Part shown: positions 48,574 through 58,869 of the stretch, one piece after another
Numbering within the stretch: the first letter of the stretch is position 1
Layout: every line of letters starts with the position of its first letter
NCBI GenBank assembly: GCA_903871465.1
Contig: CAIQHB010000016.1
Location: 1-64,000, forward strand
Source: an uncultured Methanosarcinales archaeon
GTDB taxonomy: Archaea; Halobacteriota; Methanosarcinia; Methanotrichales; Methanotrichaceae
Length of the DNA stretch: 64,000 bases
Reading direction: 5' to 3'
Position numbers and translations under genes: made by a program
The notes under the pieces: model-generated
What the model was told of the DNA's origin: nothing
The model's database searches: none
The model's input: the letters and a program-made list of their open reading frames with translations, nothing else

Positions 48574-49854
48574 TTGCGGGTGGTGGCCCGAGCGGAAGGT
48601 CGTATGACTGAGATCGAGAACCTGGAAATGAACATCTCCCGAGTTGGCGTTCAAGAATCCCAAATGAAGTCTATGATTGACGAAGTGCATGAGCCGGTCG
48701 AGCTTGCAAAGAATGGAAAGAACTTCGTATGTTCCTGCATCGGATATTCGCCACTAATATTCATGTTCCTGCTGGCGATAATCGTTTCTATGGCAACTCC
48801 AGCCTTATGCCAGACACTTCCAGATCAAGGAATGGCTATACCACAGCCGAGTTTTGAAGGGTCGTTATCCATCCCATCCCAATTTGCCGGTGATTGGTAT
48901 TCTGTCGACGGCGGACCTGATTTACAGATTGCCTTAGCGCGCTCGAGCGTCTACCAGAACGAAGATACTTCGCTCTACCTAACAGTAACTAATATCGGCC
49001 GCGTCACATCCTTTAAGGCTGTAGCCGAGCCCGTGTTGAGCCGGCCGGATGAAATGTTTGCCGCCCAAAAGGAGCTGGGGCTTGAGGCTCTGCGATCCTC
49101 GGCTCAGGATGTATCCATCCAACTGGTTGCCGAGAACAAAAGCGCATTGAATCTGAAGCGAGAGGTGGCTTATGCCGGCTCCTTGCGAGACGGCCAGGTA
49201 TCAGCGCCCCTGGAATATCCCATTGAGGTTTATGAGAATACGGAGCCCGGCAGCTACAAGCTGTACGCCGTCGCAAATTACACCTACCAGCAAGATGTGG
49301 CAGTTAAGCCTCATAGCGATAGTCCAGAGAATCCTGATGTATTCTATTGGTATAACAATGCCCGCCAGATCATACCCCTCACACTGCACATAGAGAAGAA
49401 GAGCAAGGTTGACCTTAAGGCCCTGAATGTGTCACCAGTGAGCCTGAGTGTCGGATCGAAGAACAATGTCATCAAGATATTTATCCAAAACAATGGGAGC
49501 GATGCCGCCAAAGATCTGGTGGCCAGGCTCAGACCGGAGACCGGCCTCTATGTTGATGCGGACGAATCCCCCATATCCCAACTGCCGCCGGGCGGAAAAG
49601 CAGAACTGATCTATGAAGTGGACGTCTCGAAGGATGCAGTCGCAGGCAAACTGTACCGATTTACGCTGGAATTTGATTTCTCAGATAGCTATCGAAAGAA
49701 TCTGCACGATAGCGATTACGCCTATGTCTTCGTACAACCTAGCTTTGAAGAAATCATCCTTCAATACTGGTGGCTAATCGTGATTGCTGCTGCTTTAGTA
49801 GTTCTGGCGTTGATCTTCAGAATCAGAGGTAAGAAAAATGCTGCAGGCCAATAG
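48574..49854 (+). CDS. exported CARDB/NEW3-like protein with C-terminal TM
   Basis: VNNxG-type repeats (FIQNNGSDAAKDLVARLRP), terminal TM IILQYWWLIVIAAALVVLALIFRIRGKK. Confidence 0.75.
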   Translation: MRVVARAEGRMTEIENLEMNISRVGVQESQMKSMIDEVHEPVELAKNGKNFVCSCIGYSPLIFMFLLAIIVSMATPALCQTLPDQGMAIPQPSFEGSLSIPSQFAGDWYSVDGGPDLQIALARSSVYQNEDTSLYLTVTNIGRVTSFKAVAEPVLSRPDEMFAAQKELGLEALRSSAQDVSIQLVAENKSALNLKREVAYAGSLRDGQVSAPLEYPIEVYENTEPGSYKLYAVANYTYQQDVAVKPHSDSPENPDVFYWYNNARQIIPLTLHIEKKSKVDLKALNVSPVSLSVGSKNNVIKIFIQNNGSDAAKDLVARLRPETGLYVDADESPISQLPPGGKAELIYEVDVSKDAVAGKLYRFTLEFDFSDSYRKNLHDSDYAYVFVQPSFEEIILQYWWLIVIAAALVVLALIFRIRGKKNAAGQ

Positions 49855-49902
49855 GCTTCGACGAGAGGCTGAAACTCATATGTCTCAAGCTCTGGAAGAG
49901 CC

Positions 49903-50826
49903 ATGAGCGCAGAGCTGATGCAGGAACCCACGAAAGACAAATTCGCAGTGGTCGGTCGCAATATCAGCAAGAGCTTCGATAAACTGCACGTTTTGCAGGA
50001 CCTGTCCGTCCACATTCCCAGAGGGGTTACTTACTGCCTTCTGGGACCAAACGGGTCCGGAAAGACCACCTTGATGAGGATGATAATGGGCCTGGTCAAA
50101 CTCGACTCGGGTGAGATCTATGTACTGGATGAACCACTGGACCGGATAAGCCTAGTCTATCCAAGGCTCGGGTACATGCCCCAGCAAAGGCCGCTCTATC
50201 CCGACCTTACCGTCCAGGAGAACCTGGAGTTCTATGCGGGCCTCTATGGAATTCGCGGCCAGGAACGGGCCAGGAAGATCGCGGAAGTTCTGCAGATAGT
50301 AGATCTATCCCAAACCCAAAACAGGGTTACAGGCATGCTCAGCGGAGGGATGTACCAGAGGATATCGCTCGCCTGTACCCTGATCAATAACCCCGATCTG
50401 CTCCTGCTGGACGAACCTACGGTGGGAATAGATCCCGTGACCAAGCAATCCTTCTGGGGTTACTTCCGGGAACTGGCTAAAAATGGCAAGACGGTAATAA
50501 TCACCACTCATATCATGGAAGAGGCAGAACGTTGCGATATGGTGGGGTTCATGCGCAACGGGATAATGCTGGCCGAAAGCTCTCCGGATGAGCTGAAGAA
50601 GTTTGCCGGCCTGAAGAAGCGCCTTCAAATGAAGGTAGAAGACCCGGAACATGAGATGGCAAAGCTGGTGGCAGAAGGTCTGGAGGTAAGTAGGGTTGGG
50701 GATCAGCTGGTGATTGAAGTAACCGAGGCCGGCAAGATGAGGGATATACTCGACACTGTAATGCCCGTGGACTTCAACGTCATCGAGCCAACACTGGAGG
50801 ATGCGTTCCTCAAGCTTGCCATCTGA
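49903..50826 (+). CDS. ABC transporter ATP-binding protein
   Basis: LLGPNGSGKTTLMRMIMG; LSGGMYQRISLACTLINNPDLLLLDEPTVGID. Confidence 0.93.
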   Translation: MSAELMQEPTKDKFAVVGRNISKSFDKLHVLQDLSVHIPRGVTYCLLGPNGSGKTTLMRMIMGLVKLDSGEIYVLDEPLDRISLVYPRLGYMPQQRPLYPDLTVQENLEFYAGLYGIRGQERARKIAEVLQIVDLSQTQNRVTGMLSGGMYQRISLACTLINNPDLLLLDEPTVGIDPVTKQSFWGYFRELAKNGKTVIITTHIMEEAERCDMVGFMRNGIMLAESSPDELKKFAGLKKRLQMKVEDPEHEMAKLVAEGLEVSRVGDQLVIEVTEAGKMRDILDTVMPVDFNVIEPTLEDAFLKLAI

Positions 50827-50842
50827 TATACAAGGCGGAAAT

Positions 50843-51946
50843 ATGGTACAGATCGTTGATATCTCTCAAAGTCTTTACAGGATTTGGTCGGTAGGTCTAA
50901 GGGTGATCCGTCAGACCAAGCGAGATCGACGTACCGTAGTCGCCCTGATCATCAACCCCATAATTCTGATGTTGCTCATTGGATACGCATTCTCTGGAAC
51001 CTTTACTGGCATAAATCTAGGCATAGTAGAGCTGAATATGGGACCGGTTCAGGAGAATGTTCTGAACCATCTCCAGGCATCGAATATCTTTTCGATTACC
51101 TATCTCGCCTCTGAATCGGAGGCGCGAAAGCTGATCTCGGATGAGACGCTCAATGGAGTGGTAGTCTTAGGAAAGGATGAAATTGGGCTGATCCTGGATG
51201 GAACCAGCCCTCAGGTAGCAGGCTCCATCGTCACTGTGGTAGAGGCGGGAATGCAAGCTGCTGCCATGCAGATATTGAGCCAGTCGCCGGCCCCGGCCCA
51301 GCTTCCCACCATCACCCAGCATTACGTCTATGGATACGACCTGGAGGTAAAGGACTCAGTCGGGCCTGCGTTGCTCGGCGTCACCATCTTCTTCTTCACA
51401 TCTCTGAATACTACTATCGGGTTCCTGAGAGAGAGGCTTCAAGGCACACTGGAAAAGGTTATGGTATCGCCTTTGAACAGGATGGAACTGGTATCCGGCT
51501 ACATCCTGGCATATCTGGTTCTTTCCATTGCCCAGTCTGTCATCACCTTCGTAATTCTGGTAGTGGGGTTCAAGGTGCCCATTGGAGGCAATTTGCTGGC
51601 AGTCCTTGTCATCGTTGTACTGCTCAGTGCCGGCTCGCTCAGCTTTGGAGCGGTACTTTCCAACTTCGTCACCACGGAGTTCCAGGTCATGCAGCTCAAT
51701 CCTGTGGTGACTTTTCCCCAGACAATCCTCTCCGGAGCGTGGGTTCCCATTCAATCGATTCCAGACTGGCTGAGGCCGCTCTCGTACATCTTTCCGCTCA
51801 CCTATGCTTCGGACGCTTTAAAACTGACACTGCTGAAAGGAGCATCTCTCACGGATATCCTCTACCCGGACATTTTTGCCTTGCTGATCTTCTTTGTGGT
51901 GACTTTCTTTGTTGCCACTTTCATGATCAAGAAGGAGATCGCCTGA
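50843..51946 (+). CDS. ABC-2 type transporter permease
   Basis: FFFTSLNTTIGFLRERLQGTLEKVMVSPLNRMELVSGYILAYLV. Confidence 0.9.
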   Translation: MVQIVDISQSLYRIWSVGLRVIRQTKRDRRTVVALIINPIILMLLIGYAFSGTFTGINLGIVELNMGPVQENVLNHLQASNIFSITYLASESEARKLISDETLNGVVVLGKDEIGLILDGTSPQVAGSIVTVVEAGMQAAAMQILSQSPAPAQLPTITQHYVYGYDLEVKDSVGPALLGVTIFFFTSLNTTIGFLRERLQGTLEKVMVSPLNRMELVSGYILAYLVLSIAQSVITFVILVVGFKVPIGGNLLAVLVIVVLLSAGSLSFGAVLSNFVTTEFQVMQLNPVVTFPQTILSGAWVPIQSIPDWLRPLSYIFPLTYASDALKLTLLKGASLTDILYPDIFALLIFFVVTFFVATFMIKKEIA

Positions 51947-51984
51947 TCGAGTTTGTCAATCTCGACCAACCTCTTGCGAGGTGC

Positions 51985-52590
51985 CTAGCACTTCAGCCGG
52001 GGCAGGAACATGGGCACTCTTTTTTTGTAGGCCTCATACTCTGGTCCGAACTCCGCCATCAGCGATCGCTCCTCATGCAGCGCACCGATGTAGAAGTAGA
52101 CCGTGGCCAGAATGTTGAACGCCAGCAGATTCAGGGTCATGATGGGGCTGAGCCAGAGGAAGAGGGCGGCAAAGAAGAAGAGCGGATTTCTGATGTGGCA
52201 GTAGAAGCCGCTCGTCACCAGCTCGCCCGGGGCACTGGCGCGCTTTAGCTGTTCCAGTCCCAGGAAGTAGGTGATGCCCGTCTGGCGCAAACTGGCAAGC
52301 AGAGCTATCGCTGCCAATGCTTGGCAGGCGGCCATCAGCCCGCTCCCTGGCCAGGAAACGATGTACAGTATTCTGTCCGGCAGAGAGACGAAGATGTAGA
52401 TGAAGGGCATTATCATGATCAGAGCCAGGACGATGTAGGCCAGCCGCTGCCAGCGGTCGAAGACGTTGCCAAACCTTTTTCCGGCCCATGTCTTGAACCG
52501 GGGATCGGCCAGAATGCTGTGCATAATAGCAAAGAACGCAAAATATGCAGCCAGGGCCACCACATCGAACGTCGTTTTTCCACACTCCAA
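51985..52590 (-). CDS. isoprenylcysteine methyltransferase/NnrU-like membrane protein
   Basis: LVTSGFYCHIRNPLFFFAALFLWLSP; ERSLMAEFGPEYEAYKKRVPMFLPR. Confidence 0.8.
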   Translation of the reverse strand: MECGKTTFDVVALAAYFAFFAIMHSILADPRFKTWAGKRFGNVFDRWQRLAYIVLALIMIMPFIYIFVSLPDRILYIVSWPGSGLMAACQALAAIALLASLRQTGITYFLGLEQLKRASAPGELVTSGFYCHIRNPLFFFAALFLWLSPIMTLNLLAFNILATVYFYIGALHEERSLMAEFGPEYEAYKKRVPMFLPRLKC

Positions 52591-52616
52591 AGTTTATAGG
52601 TTATTCGTCACAGACC

Positions 52617-53111
52617 TCATTCTAAGGGCAGATAAAAGACCACGTCCTCATCCGGAATACAGACAACATTCAGGCCGCGCCTCTCTAGAAGAGATGAGAC
52701 CGCGTCCATAAGCCGAAGCACGCAATCGTTATGCTTCTCTACAGATACGCCCTTGAAATTCCCGAATCCGCCTGTGACCATATCCTCTCCGAACTCCATC
52801 TCAGGCAGCGATACATCCAGCTCGGTCAATTCATCCAGGCATAGACCACTCTCTCTAGCAACTCGATCCAGTATGCGCAAATACTCTTCATAATCCATGA
52901 CGCAGACTAAAGCCTGGGCGCGATTCTGGTCGTCACCCTGACCCGCTCTTGCCAGGTAGAGCGCATTGCCCGCCACATCTACCTCCTCCAGTGCCCGGCC
53001 GCAAGAGATCCGGTTTGCAGCATCTTGCATAACTTTGATAAGGTCCTCCAGACTCTCCACCGCCCTGGCGGCAATTATCTCCAGGTCCTTGCGGTCTATT
53101 TCAGATTTCAT
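52617..53111 (-). CDS. hypothetical protein
   Basis: ORF track; start likely internal MKSEID. Confidence 0.5.
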   Translation of the reverse strand: MKSEIDRKDLEIIAARAVESLEDLIKVMQDAANRISCGRALEEVDVAGNALYLARAGQGDDQNRAQALVCVMDYEEYLRILDRVARESGLCLDELTELDVSLPEMEFGEDMVTGGFGNFKGVSVEKHNDCVLRLMDAVSSLLERRGLNVVCIPDEDVVFYLPLE

Positions 53112-53282
53112 TTTGCTGGCCTCTCTGCTTGGCGCTGGTTGAAGGTGATCTGCAACGGCAACCCAGAAGTTGCGTAATTGTCGTTGGGCGAGCATTGATC
53201 GGATACAATTTATTGCCGCTGGCAAACTATAATAATTCTCACCACACCAGGATGGCCTCGTGGCTCCGGGTGATTTGTTGGC

Positions 53283-54149
53283 ATGAGTGAACCATCAAAA
53301 AATAAAAAGGCTCCGGAAGAGGAGAGAGCAATAAAAGCGAGGCGTCTCGCGAAGGAAGAGATGGAGTTCTGGGAGTGCCAGAAGAGGTGCGGAGTCGAGT
53401 CTGATCTCAAGATAGCGCGCGATCTTCCGGATGACACACCCGATTTCATCCTCGCCATGCTCTCAGACTTTGAGAATGAGGCGGCAAAGTTTTGCTTTTC
53501 GGGAGCGAAAGGCCGGGTCCTGGATGCAGGCTGCGGCAATGGAAACCTGACGCTACGAGCTCTGAAGAGCGATTCAGCAAAGGACAGAGCCACGGAGTTC
53601 ATCGGCATGGATTTTTCCCGCAACATGCTCGACCGGGCGGCATGTCGGGCGGCAGACTCACCGCGGGCCGCATTTCTGCAGGGCAGCGTGACCAATCTTC
53701 CCTTCCAGGATCGGTCCTTCGATCACGTGGTGAGCAGCGGAGTCTTGACCTGTCTTCCCGACTCCGAGGCAGCAGCTCTTGCCCTGCAGGAATTTTATCG
53801 CGTCCTCAAACCGGGGGGTGTGCTGGTGGTGGATTTCTTCAACTGCGTATCGCACTATACCCTGATCCGAAAGCATCTCTTCCGGGAATCGATAAAACCT
53901 CCGGAATACGTCTCCCCGTCGGAATTCCGAAAATGCCTGGAGAACGCGGGCTTTCAGGTTCAGACTTACCATGGCTTTGACTTCAAGCCCTGCCAGGGGT
54001 ACCTGTTTATGAGCCGCTGGCGTTCCGTGGTCGATCCATACTTTTTCCAGGAGAAGCTATCCAGCCATCTGGAGAGAAGGATAATCCCCAGGCTGCCAAA
54101 GACAAATCTTCTTGGCTACCGGATTTACGTAAAATGCATCAAAAAATAG
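53283..54149 (+). CDS. class I SAM-dependent methyltransferase
   Basis: VLDAGCGNGNLTLRAL; LPFQDRSFDHVVSSGVL. Confidence 0.9.
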   Translation: MSEPSKNKKAPEEERAIKARRLAKEEMEFWECQKRCGVESDLKIARDLPDDTPDFILAMLSDFENEAAKFCFSGAKGRVLDAGCGNGNLTLRALKSDSAKDRATEFIGMDFSRNMLDRAACRAADSPRAAFLQGSVTNLPFQDRSFDHVVSSGVLTCLPDSEAAALALQEFYRVLKPGGVLVVDFFNCVSHYTLIRKHLFRESIKPPEYVSPSEFRKCLENAGFQVQTYHGFDFKPCQGYLFMSRWRSVVDPYFFQEKLSSHLERRIIPRLPKTNLLGYRIYVKCIKK

Positions 54150-54172
54150 AGTTTATTAAGATGTGTCCGGAA

Positions 54173-54208
54173 AAATGCTACCTACCAAATGCAAGGTAGG
54201 TAGCATTT
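54173..54208. terminator. bidirectional hairpin between convergent genes
   Basis: Perfect 14-bp inverted repeat AAATGCTACCTACC-N8-GGTAGGTAGCATTT. Confidence 0.6.
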
Positions 54209-54276
54209 ATGCAATCCCATCAGGTCGAACGGTTATGCTCTTGAGTTTGCCGGGAGACCGCCAGAGGTCGTTGATT

Positions 54277-55221
54277 TCAAGCTTTTTTCTTGTATCTGAC
54301 TACTAAAACCGGCCTGGTCCCCCTTCTTGCCACATCAAAAACCACACTGCCAATCAATAGATCATTCATCCAGCCCTTGCCATGAGAGCTCATAGCTATG
54401 ACAGAGGAATCTTCCTTTTCGGATGTTGAGATTATCTTATCCGCTTCCCCCCCAACATTTACAAAGTGCACAGCGGCCATGCCACCGGTCCCATAAGTCC
54501 TCGGCTCGCCAGCATCTGCAACAGTCACCTCTGCGGTTGCTTTGATGCCTGCCTTGGTCAGATCATCCCGGATGGCATCCAGCTTCATTTGTGCTTCCTT
54601 GACCCTTGCCTCTACCTCCTGGGCAGACTCGCCTTTTGCAACCACATTAATGAGCTGGACGTTATTGGCCAGAGCATGGCCTTTTACCCGATTAATGGCA
54701 GCCATTCCCGCCTCGGAAAAATCTGTCGGAAGCAGCACATTGGAGAACAGGTATGAGCAGAATTTCGCCGGGTTTTCGCCTTCCTGGGACTTATAACGCA
54801 TGATCAGAAGATCTTGTTTCCCATAACGCAATACGCCTGTAGAGACGCTTCCCAGGAGTAGACCTTTCAGAATGCTTCTTCCGCGAGCACCCATTACAAT
54901 AAGGGAGACGTTCTCTTCGTCTGCAACATTCTGAATTACTTTGTATTCCTCGTTTTCGCCTGCTGATACGGCCATCACTTTGACCTTTAACCCACTATTC
55001 GCTAGGAGTTTTTTCAGTTCTTCCAATTTTGAGTTAGCCTCCTTGATTTTGTCTCCAGGTGACCATACTCTGGCCAAAGGATCTCCAGCGACTATATGCA
55101 ATAGCACTACTTCTATTACTCCCGGAATCTCGCCCACACACTCCAATATAGGGTTAGTATGTTTCGAGAAATCCGTCGGAATCAAGACTTTTTCATACAT
55201 GGGCTTACCTCGTCCTAACAA
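54277..55221 (-). CDS. tandem-domain universal stress protein (UspA)
   Basis: VLIPTDFSKHTNPIL ... LIVMGARGRSILKGLLLGSVS and VLLPTDFSEAGMAAI ... VIAMSSHGKGWMNDLLIGSV. Confidence 0.9.
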   Translation of the reverse strand: MLGRGKPMYEKVLIPTDFSKHTNPILECVGEIPGVIEVVLLHIVAGDPLARVWSPGDKIKEANSKLEELKKLLANSGLKVKVMAVSAGENEEYKVIQNVADEENVSLIVMGARGRSILKGLLLGSVSTGVLRYGKQDLLIMRYKSQEGENPAKFCSYLFSNVLLPTDFSEAGMAAINRVKGHALANNVQLINVVAKGESAQEVEARVKEAQMKLDAIRDDLTKAGIKATAEVTVADAGEPRTYGTGGMAAVHFVNVGGEADKIISTSEKEDSSVIAMSSHGKGWMNDLLIGSVVFDVARRGTRPVLVVRYKKKA

Positions 55222-55440
55222 TCTATAATGTATAATAGCTTTATTACTACTTTAATACTTGGTAGGTATTTCCGCAATAGTATCTTATATGAAACATTAA
55301 AGAATTTTAGCTCATTTAGTATGAAGATAAAAAGGACATATTCATCAGGGCGTATCTTCTGGCAAGATCTTCAATATTAGCAATGGTCCCATCTGAAATG
55401 ACAGATTAAAAAAATTAATACGTTATATGTTCGCACGGAT

Positions 55441-56400
55441 TTAAGGCAGATCTATAGTCCCCACCACTCTGAGCTTTCCACCCTCTGGATAGGTCAAGAC
55501 AGCTCTTGTTCCTGGACGATAGACCAGCATCTTGTCCAGTTTTAGGGTTAGCTCGACCTTATGCCAGTCGCTCTCGGCCTTAACGGCTTCCACCCTGGCA
55601 GGGACGAATTGCATCCAATGGCCAATGTGAAAAACCATTCCCTCTTTCAGCGGAGACGGCCAGTATTTGACTATCTGCACTTTGGCCGTCAGAGAGGAGA
55701 TCTGCTTGATGGACTTGTCGTTGGTGAGGATGGTTCCCCTGTCCAGATCCTCCACCTCTACACCCTTGAGGGCAATGCCCGTCCTCTCGCCCGCGCCTGC
55801 GATGTCAAAGTCATCATCATGCTTCTGGATGGACCTGACCAGGGCCGTCTTGTCTCCCGGCAATACCATCAGTTCGTCATGCTTCTTGATAGTGCCTTCT
55901 GCGACTGATCCCAGAACCACAGTTCCGATTCCCCGCACGTTGAAGAAGTGATCTACGGGCATAGTTCCTGTCACGGAGTCGTAGCTGGGTTGCATCTGGG
56001 CGACTTCCGCCAGAAGCCTCTCGCGAAGAACGTTCTTGTCATCCGCCAGAAATTCATAGCCATCAACCACCGTGCCCTTGATGAGGGGTGAGATCTGCTC
56101 GCGGGTGATATAGTTTCTTAGGATCACAATTCCCTCTTTTTGGCCGATCGAATCCAGCATGATTACCGACTCGCCGAAGGCAGGATTTATCTGATCCACA
56201 ATCAGAAGGGCCTTTTGAGACATGGAGACGGCGTAGAAGAGTGGCGCGATCCTTTCTGGAAATCTGGTAGGCTCTATGAAGGTGACTGTATTCTGCCCTT
56301 TTTTCAGGTTGTAGAAGGTAAGATCGCTGGCAGTGCCCTTCTTTCCCAGATCTTTGCCAAAATCTGGTGCACCCAGGATCGCTACATTGAGATTCGCCAT
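55441..56400 (-). CDS. EF-Tu/SelB-like protein lacking canonical GTPase motifs
   Basis: PVDHFFNVRGIGTVVLGSVAEGTIKKHDELMVLPGDKTALVRSIQKHDDDFDIAGAGERTGIALKGV (EF-Tu domain 2); no GHVDHGKST. Confidence 0.8.
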   Translation of the reverse strand: MANLNVAILGAPDFGKDLGKKGTASDLTFYNLKKGQNTVTFIEPTRFPERIAPLFYAVSMSQKALLIVDQINPAFGESVIMLDSIGQKEGIVILRNYITREQISPLIKGTVVDGYEFLADDKNVLRERLLAEVAQMQPSYDSVTGTMPVDHFFNVRGIGTVVLGSVAEGTIKKHDELMVLPGDKTALVRSIQKHDDDFDIAGAGERTGIALKGVEVEDLDRGTILTNDKSIKQISSLTAKVQIVKYWPSPLKEGMVFHIGHWMQFVPARVEAVKAESDWHKVELTLKLDKMLVYRPGTRAVLTYPEGGKLRVVGTIDLP

Positions 56401-56695
56401 GTGTAGCTTGATTTATCCCCGGGATAATAGGTTTTGCGGTAGTGTCCCAAGATCACCATTCCACCCATACCACCCATTCCCCAATTATTTATAGCAAGTG
56501 GAAAAGACACAACGTGATGTGCGGAGCAGATTTATCTGATCTGGATGACGAAAATCCCCCGGTGAAGAAGGAGAAGATGAAGGGGTCTGCCATTAGTTCC
56601 AGCAAGGACGGCAACAAAAAGAGACCCGTGAGCTGATCCCTTCAAAAGATATTTAACATATCAGAACCTACATAGTTGCATCTTTGGATTGTTAG

Positions 56696-56986
56696 GTGTT
56701 GAAAGTTATGATGAGTTCGAAAGACATGGAAAATATGGGAAAAGCGATTGAAGAGATCGGCGCGACCAAGAGCTGCATAACCGCGAGTGTAATAAAGGAT
56801 GTCAGGAAGATCGTGGTGGAAAAAGGCCTGGATGCCGCAGAGATCCATGCTGCCCAGCTATCGGGAACCGATCAAAACACTGAACTTTCGCGCGTTTTCG
56901 AGATCTGCAGGAAGTATAAGCTGAGCCCGGAGGCCATCGCCCAGGTGCTGGACAAGCTCCCCGTCATAGAATCCGGCAAGTGGTAG
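56696..56986 (+). CDS. small conserved hypothetical protein
   Basis: ORF track; intact 96 aa. Confidence 0.5.
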   Translation: MLKVMMSSKDMENMGKAIEEIGATKSCITASVIKDVRKIVVEKGLDAAEIHAAQLSGTDQNTELSRVFEICRKYKLSPEAIAQVLDKLPVIESGKW

Positions 56987-57141
56987 ATCTCTAATCCTTT
57001 TTATTATAAAATAATTTGCCTTTTTTTTTTATGTCTTGGCTCAGGCGGATACATTCCAAGCATTATATAGATTTTATAAATATCCTGCTCCTTGGTACCT
57101 CTATTTACTTTCCACCCTAACCCAATGAAGTCAGTTGTTCT

Positions 57142-57192
57142 ACAATGCATAATCTATAAATACATTGTACGTTTTAAATCAGTATAGTACAA
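57142..57192 (+). promoter_or_regulatory. candidate trp operon operator/promoter region
   Basis: Overlapping inverted repeats ACAATG-N15-CATTGT and TTGTAC-N16-GTACAA just upstream of trpD; AT-rich with TATA-like tctataaata. Confidence 0.45.
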
Positions 57193-57220
57193 GATTATAC
57201 ATTGGATTGGTGGTGTTACT

Positions 57221-58246
57221 TTGACTTATCTGCAAAATATCATGGACGGGCGTGACCTCTCCATGGAGGAGGCCGAGGCCCTCATGGGCGAGATCTTCAA
57301 TAAAGCGACAGATGCCCAGATAGGAGCTCTGCTCATTGCCCTGCGATTGAAGGGCGAATCCGTATCTGAGATCGCGGGTTTTGCCCAAAAAATGCGAGAC
57401 TCCGCAGTTCGCATCCATCCCCTCGTAGACGGCACGCTGGTTGACACCTGCGGCACAGGTGGGGATGCCTCCAATACCATCAATGTCAGCACGGCTGCGG
57501 CCATTGTCTCCGCTGCCTGTGGAGTACCTGTGGCCAAGCACGGGAACTATGCCATAAGCTCAAAGTGCGGAAGCGCCAATGTTCTCTCCGAGCTAGGGCT
57601 GAACATCAGCCCTGAGCCCGCTGTGGTTCAGGCTATGATCGAGAAGATTGGAATCGGATTTATGCTGGCTCCAGCCTTTCACCCTGCCATGAAACGCGTC
57701 GGCGGGCTTCGCAAAGATCTGGGCATTCGTACAGTCTTCAATATTCTGGGACCACTCACCAACCCCGCCGGTGCGAAAGCGCAGGTTATGGGCGTCTATG
57801 ACCCCAATCTCTGTGATAAGCTGGCCCAGGTTCTGAGGATCCTGGGGGCCGAAAGGGCGATGGTGGTGCACGGCGAAGGCATGGACGAGATCACGAACAC
57901 CGGCGAAACCTCCATTGCAGAGCTCAGGGATGGGGTTGTTAAAAGCTACAAACTCAGGCCCGAGGACCTTGGCTACCCTCTGGCCAGGGTATCGGATATT
58001 GCCGGGGGAACGCCCGCGGAGAATGCCGGCAAATTGGTGCAGGTGATGCGGGGCAAAGAGTCCCCGGCCCGGGATATCATAGCCATGAACTCCGGAGCGG
58101 CCGTTTACGTCTCGGGTCTCGCTTCAACTCTAACGAAGGGGGCAGAAATGGCGGAGGACGCTATTGATTCGGGAAAGGCTCTGGAGACACTCCAAAGAAT
58201 GGTGAACATGAACGGAGAACCGCAGAGGCTGGAGCGATTTTTGTGA
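57221..58246 (+). CDS. trpD: anthranilate phosphoribosyltransferase
   Basis: DTCGTGGDASNTINVSTAAAIVSAACGVPVAKHGNYAISSKCGSANVL. Confidence 0.96.
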   Translation: MTYLQNIMDGRDLSMEEAEALMGEIFNKATDAQIGALLIALRLKGESVSEIAGFAQKMRDSAVRIHPLVDGTLVDTCGTGGDASNTINVSTAAAIVSAACGVPVAKHGNYAISSKCGSANVLSELGLNISPEPAVVQAMIEKIGIGFMLAPAFHPAMKRVGGLRKDLGIRTVFNILGPLTNPAGAKAQVMGVYDPNLCDKLAQVLRILGAERAMVVHGEGMDEITNTGETSIAELRDGVVKSYKLRPEDLGYPLARVSDIAGGTPAENAGKLVQVMRGKESPARDIIAMNSGAAVYVSGLASTLTKGAEMAEDAIDSGKALETLQRMVNMNGEPQRLERFL

Positions 58247-58869
58247 CCAGGATCAAGATCTGCGGCTTGCAGGATCAGTCCGATCTGGATCATGCCCTGA
58301 AAGCCGGCGCAGATGCTGTAGGATTTGTGGTGGAAGTCAAGCGCTCACGCCACTGCATCACGGCTGCCGCTGCCCGAGATCTGATCAGAAATGTGCCCGT
58401 ATTTGTGAAGAGTGTGGCCGTAATCTCGCCTCGGGATATTGATGAAGCGGTGCGGCTTTCTCGTGAGACAAATGCAGATCTATTGCAGGTCCATAGCACA
58501 CTAAGTGCCGGGGATATCAGAGCCTTGAAAGGGCTCGTGCCTCAGAAGATTATAGTCGCAACACTCGCAGAGTCGGAGGAGGTTCTCGCCATGGCGAATG
58601 TAGCAGACGCCATTCTGCTTGACACTTACAAAGACGGGATGCTGGGGGGCTCGGGGGTAGCTCATGATTGGAATGTGAGCGCTGCCCTGGCGCGGAGGGT
58701 GTCGGTCCCGGTCATTCTGGCAGGAGGGCTTCGACCGGAAAACGTCTGCGAGGCGGTCCGAAAGGTCAGGCCCTACGCGGTTGATGTCTCCAGCGGCGTT
58801 GAGACCGATGGCCGAAAGAACGAAATGTTGATGAGAGCTTTTGCGAGCGAGGTGAAGTCATGCCTCTAG
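58243..58869 (+). CDS. trpF: phosphoribosylanthranilate isomerase
   Basis: TRIKICGLQDQSDLDHALKAGADAVGFV; LAGGLRPENVCEAV. Confidence 0.95.
   Translation: MTRIKICGLQDQSDLDHALKAGADAVGFVVEVKRSRHCITAAAARDLIRNVPVFVKSVAVISPRDIDEAVRLSRETNADLLQVHSTLSAGDIRALKGLVPQKIIVATLAESEEVLAMANVADAILLDTYKDGMLGGSGVAHDWNVSAALARRVSVPVILAGGLRPENVCEAVRKVRPYAVDVSSGVETDGRKNEMLMRAFASEVKSCL

Noticed and set aside
48574-48605. tRNA-like D-arm string gcgggtggtggcccgagcggaagg
   Set aside because: No acceptor, anticodon or T-arm partners follow; lies at the start of a coding sequence.
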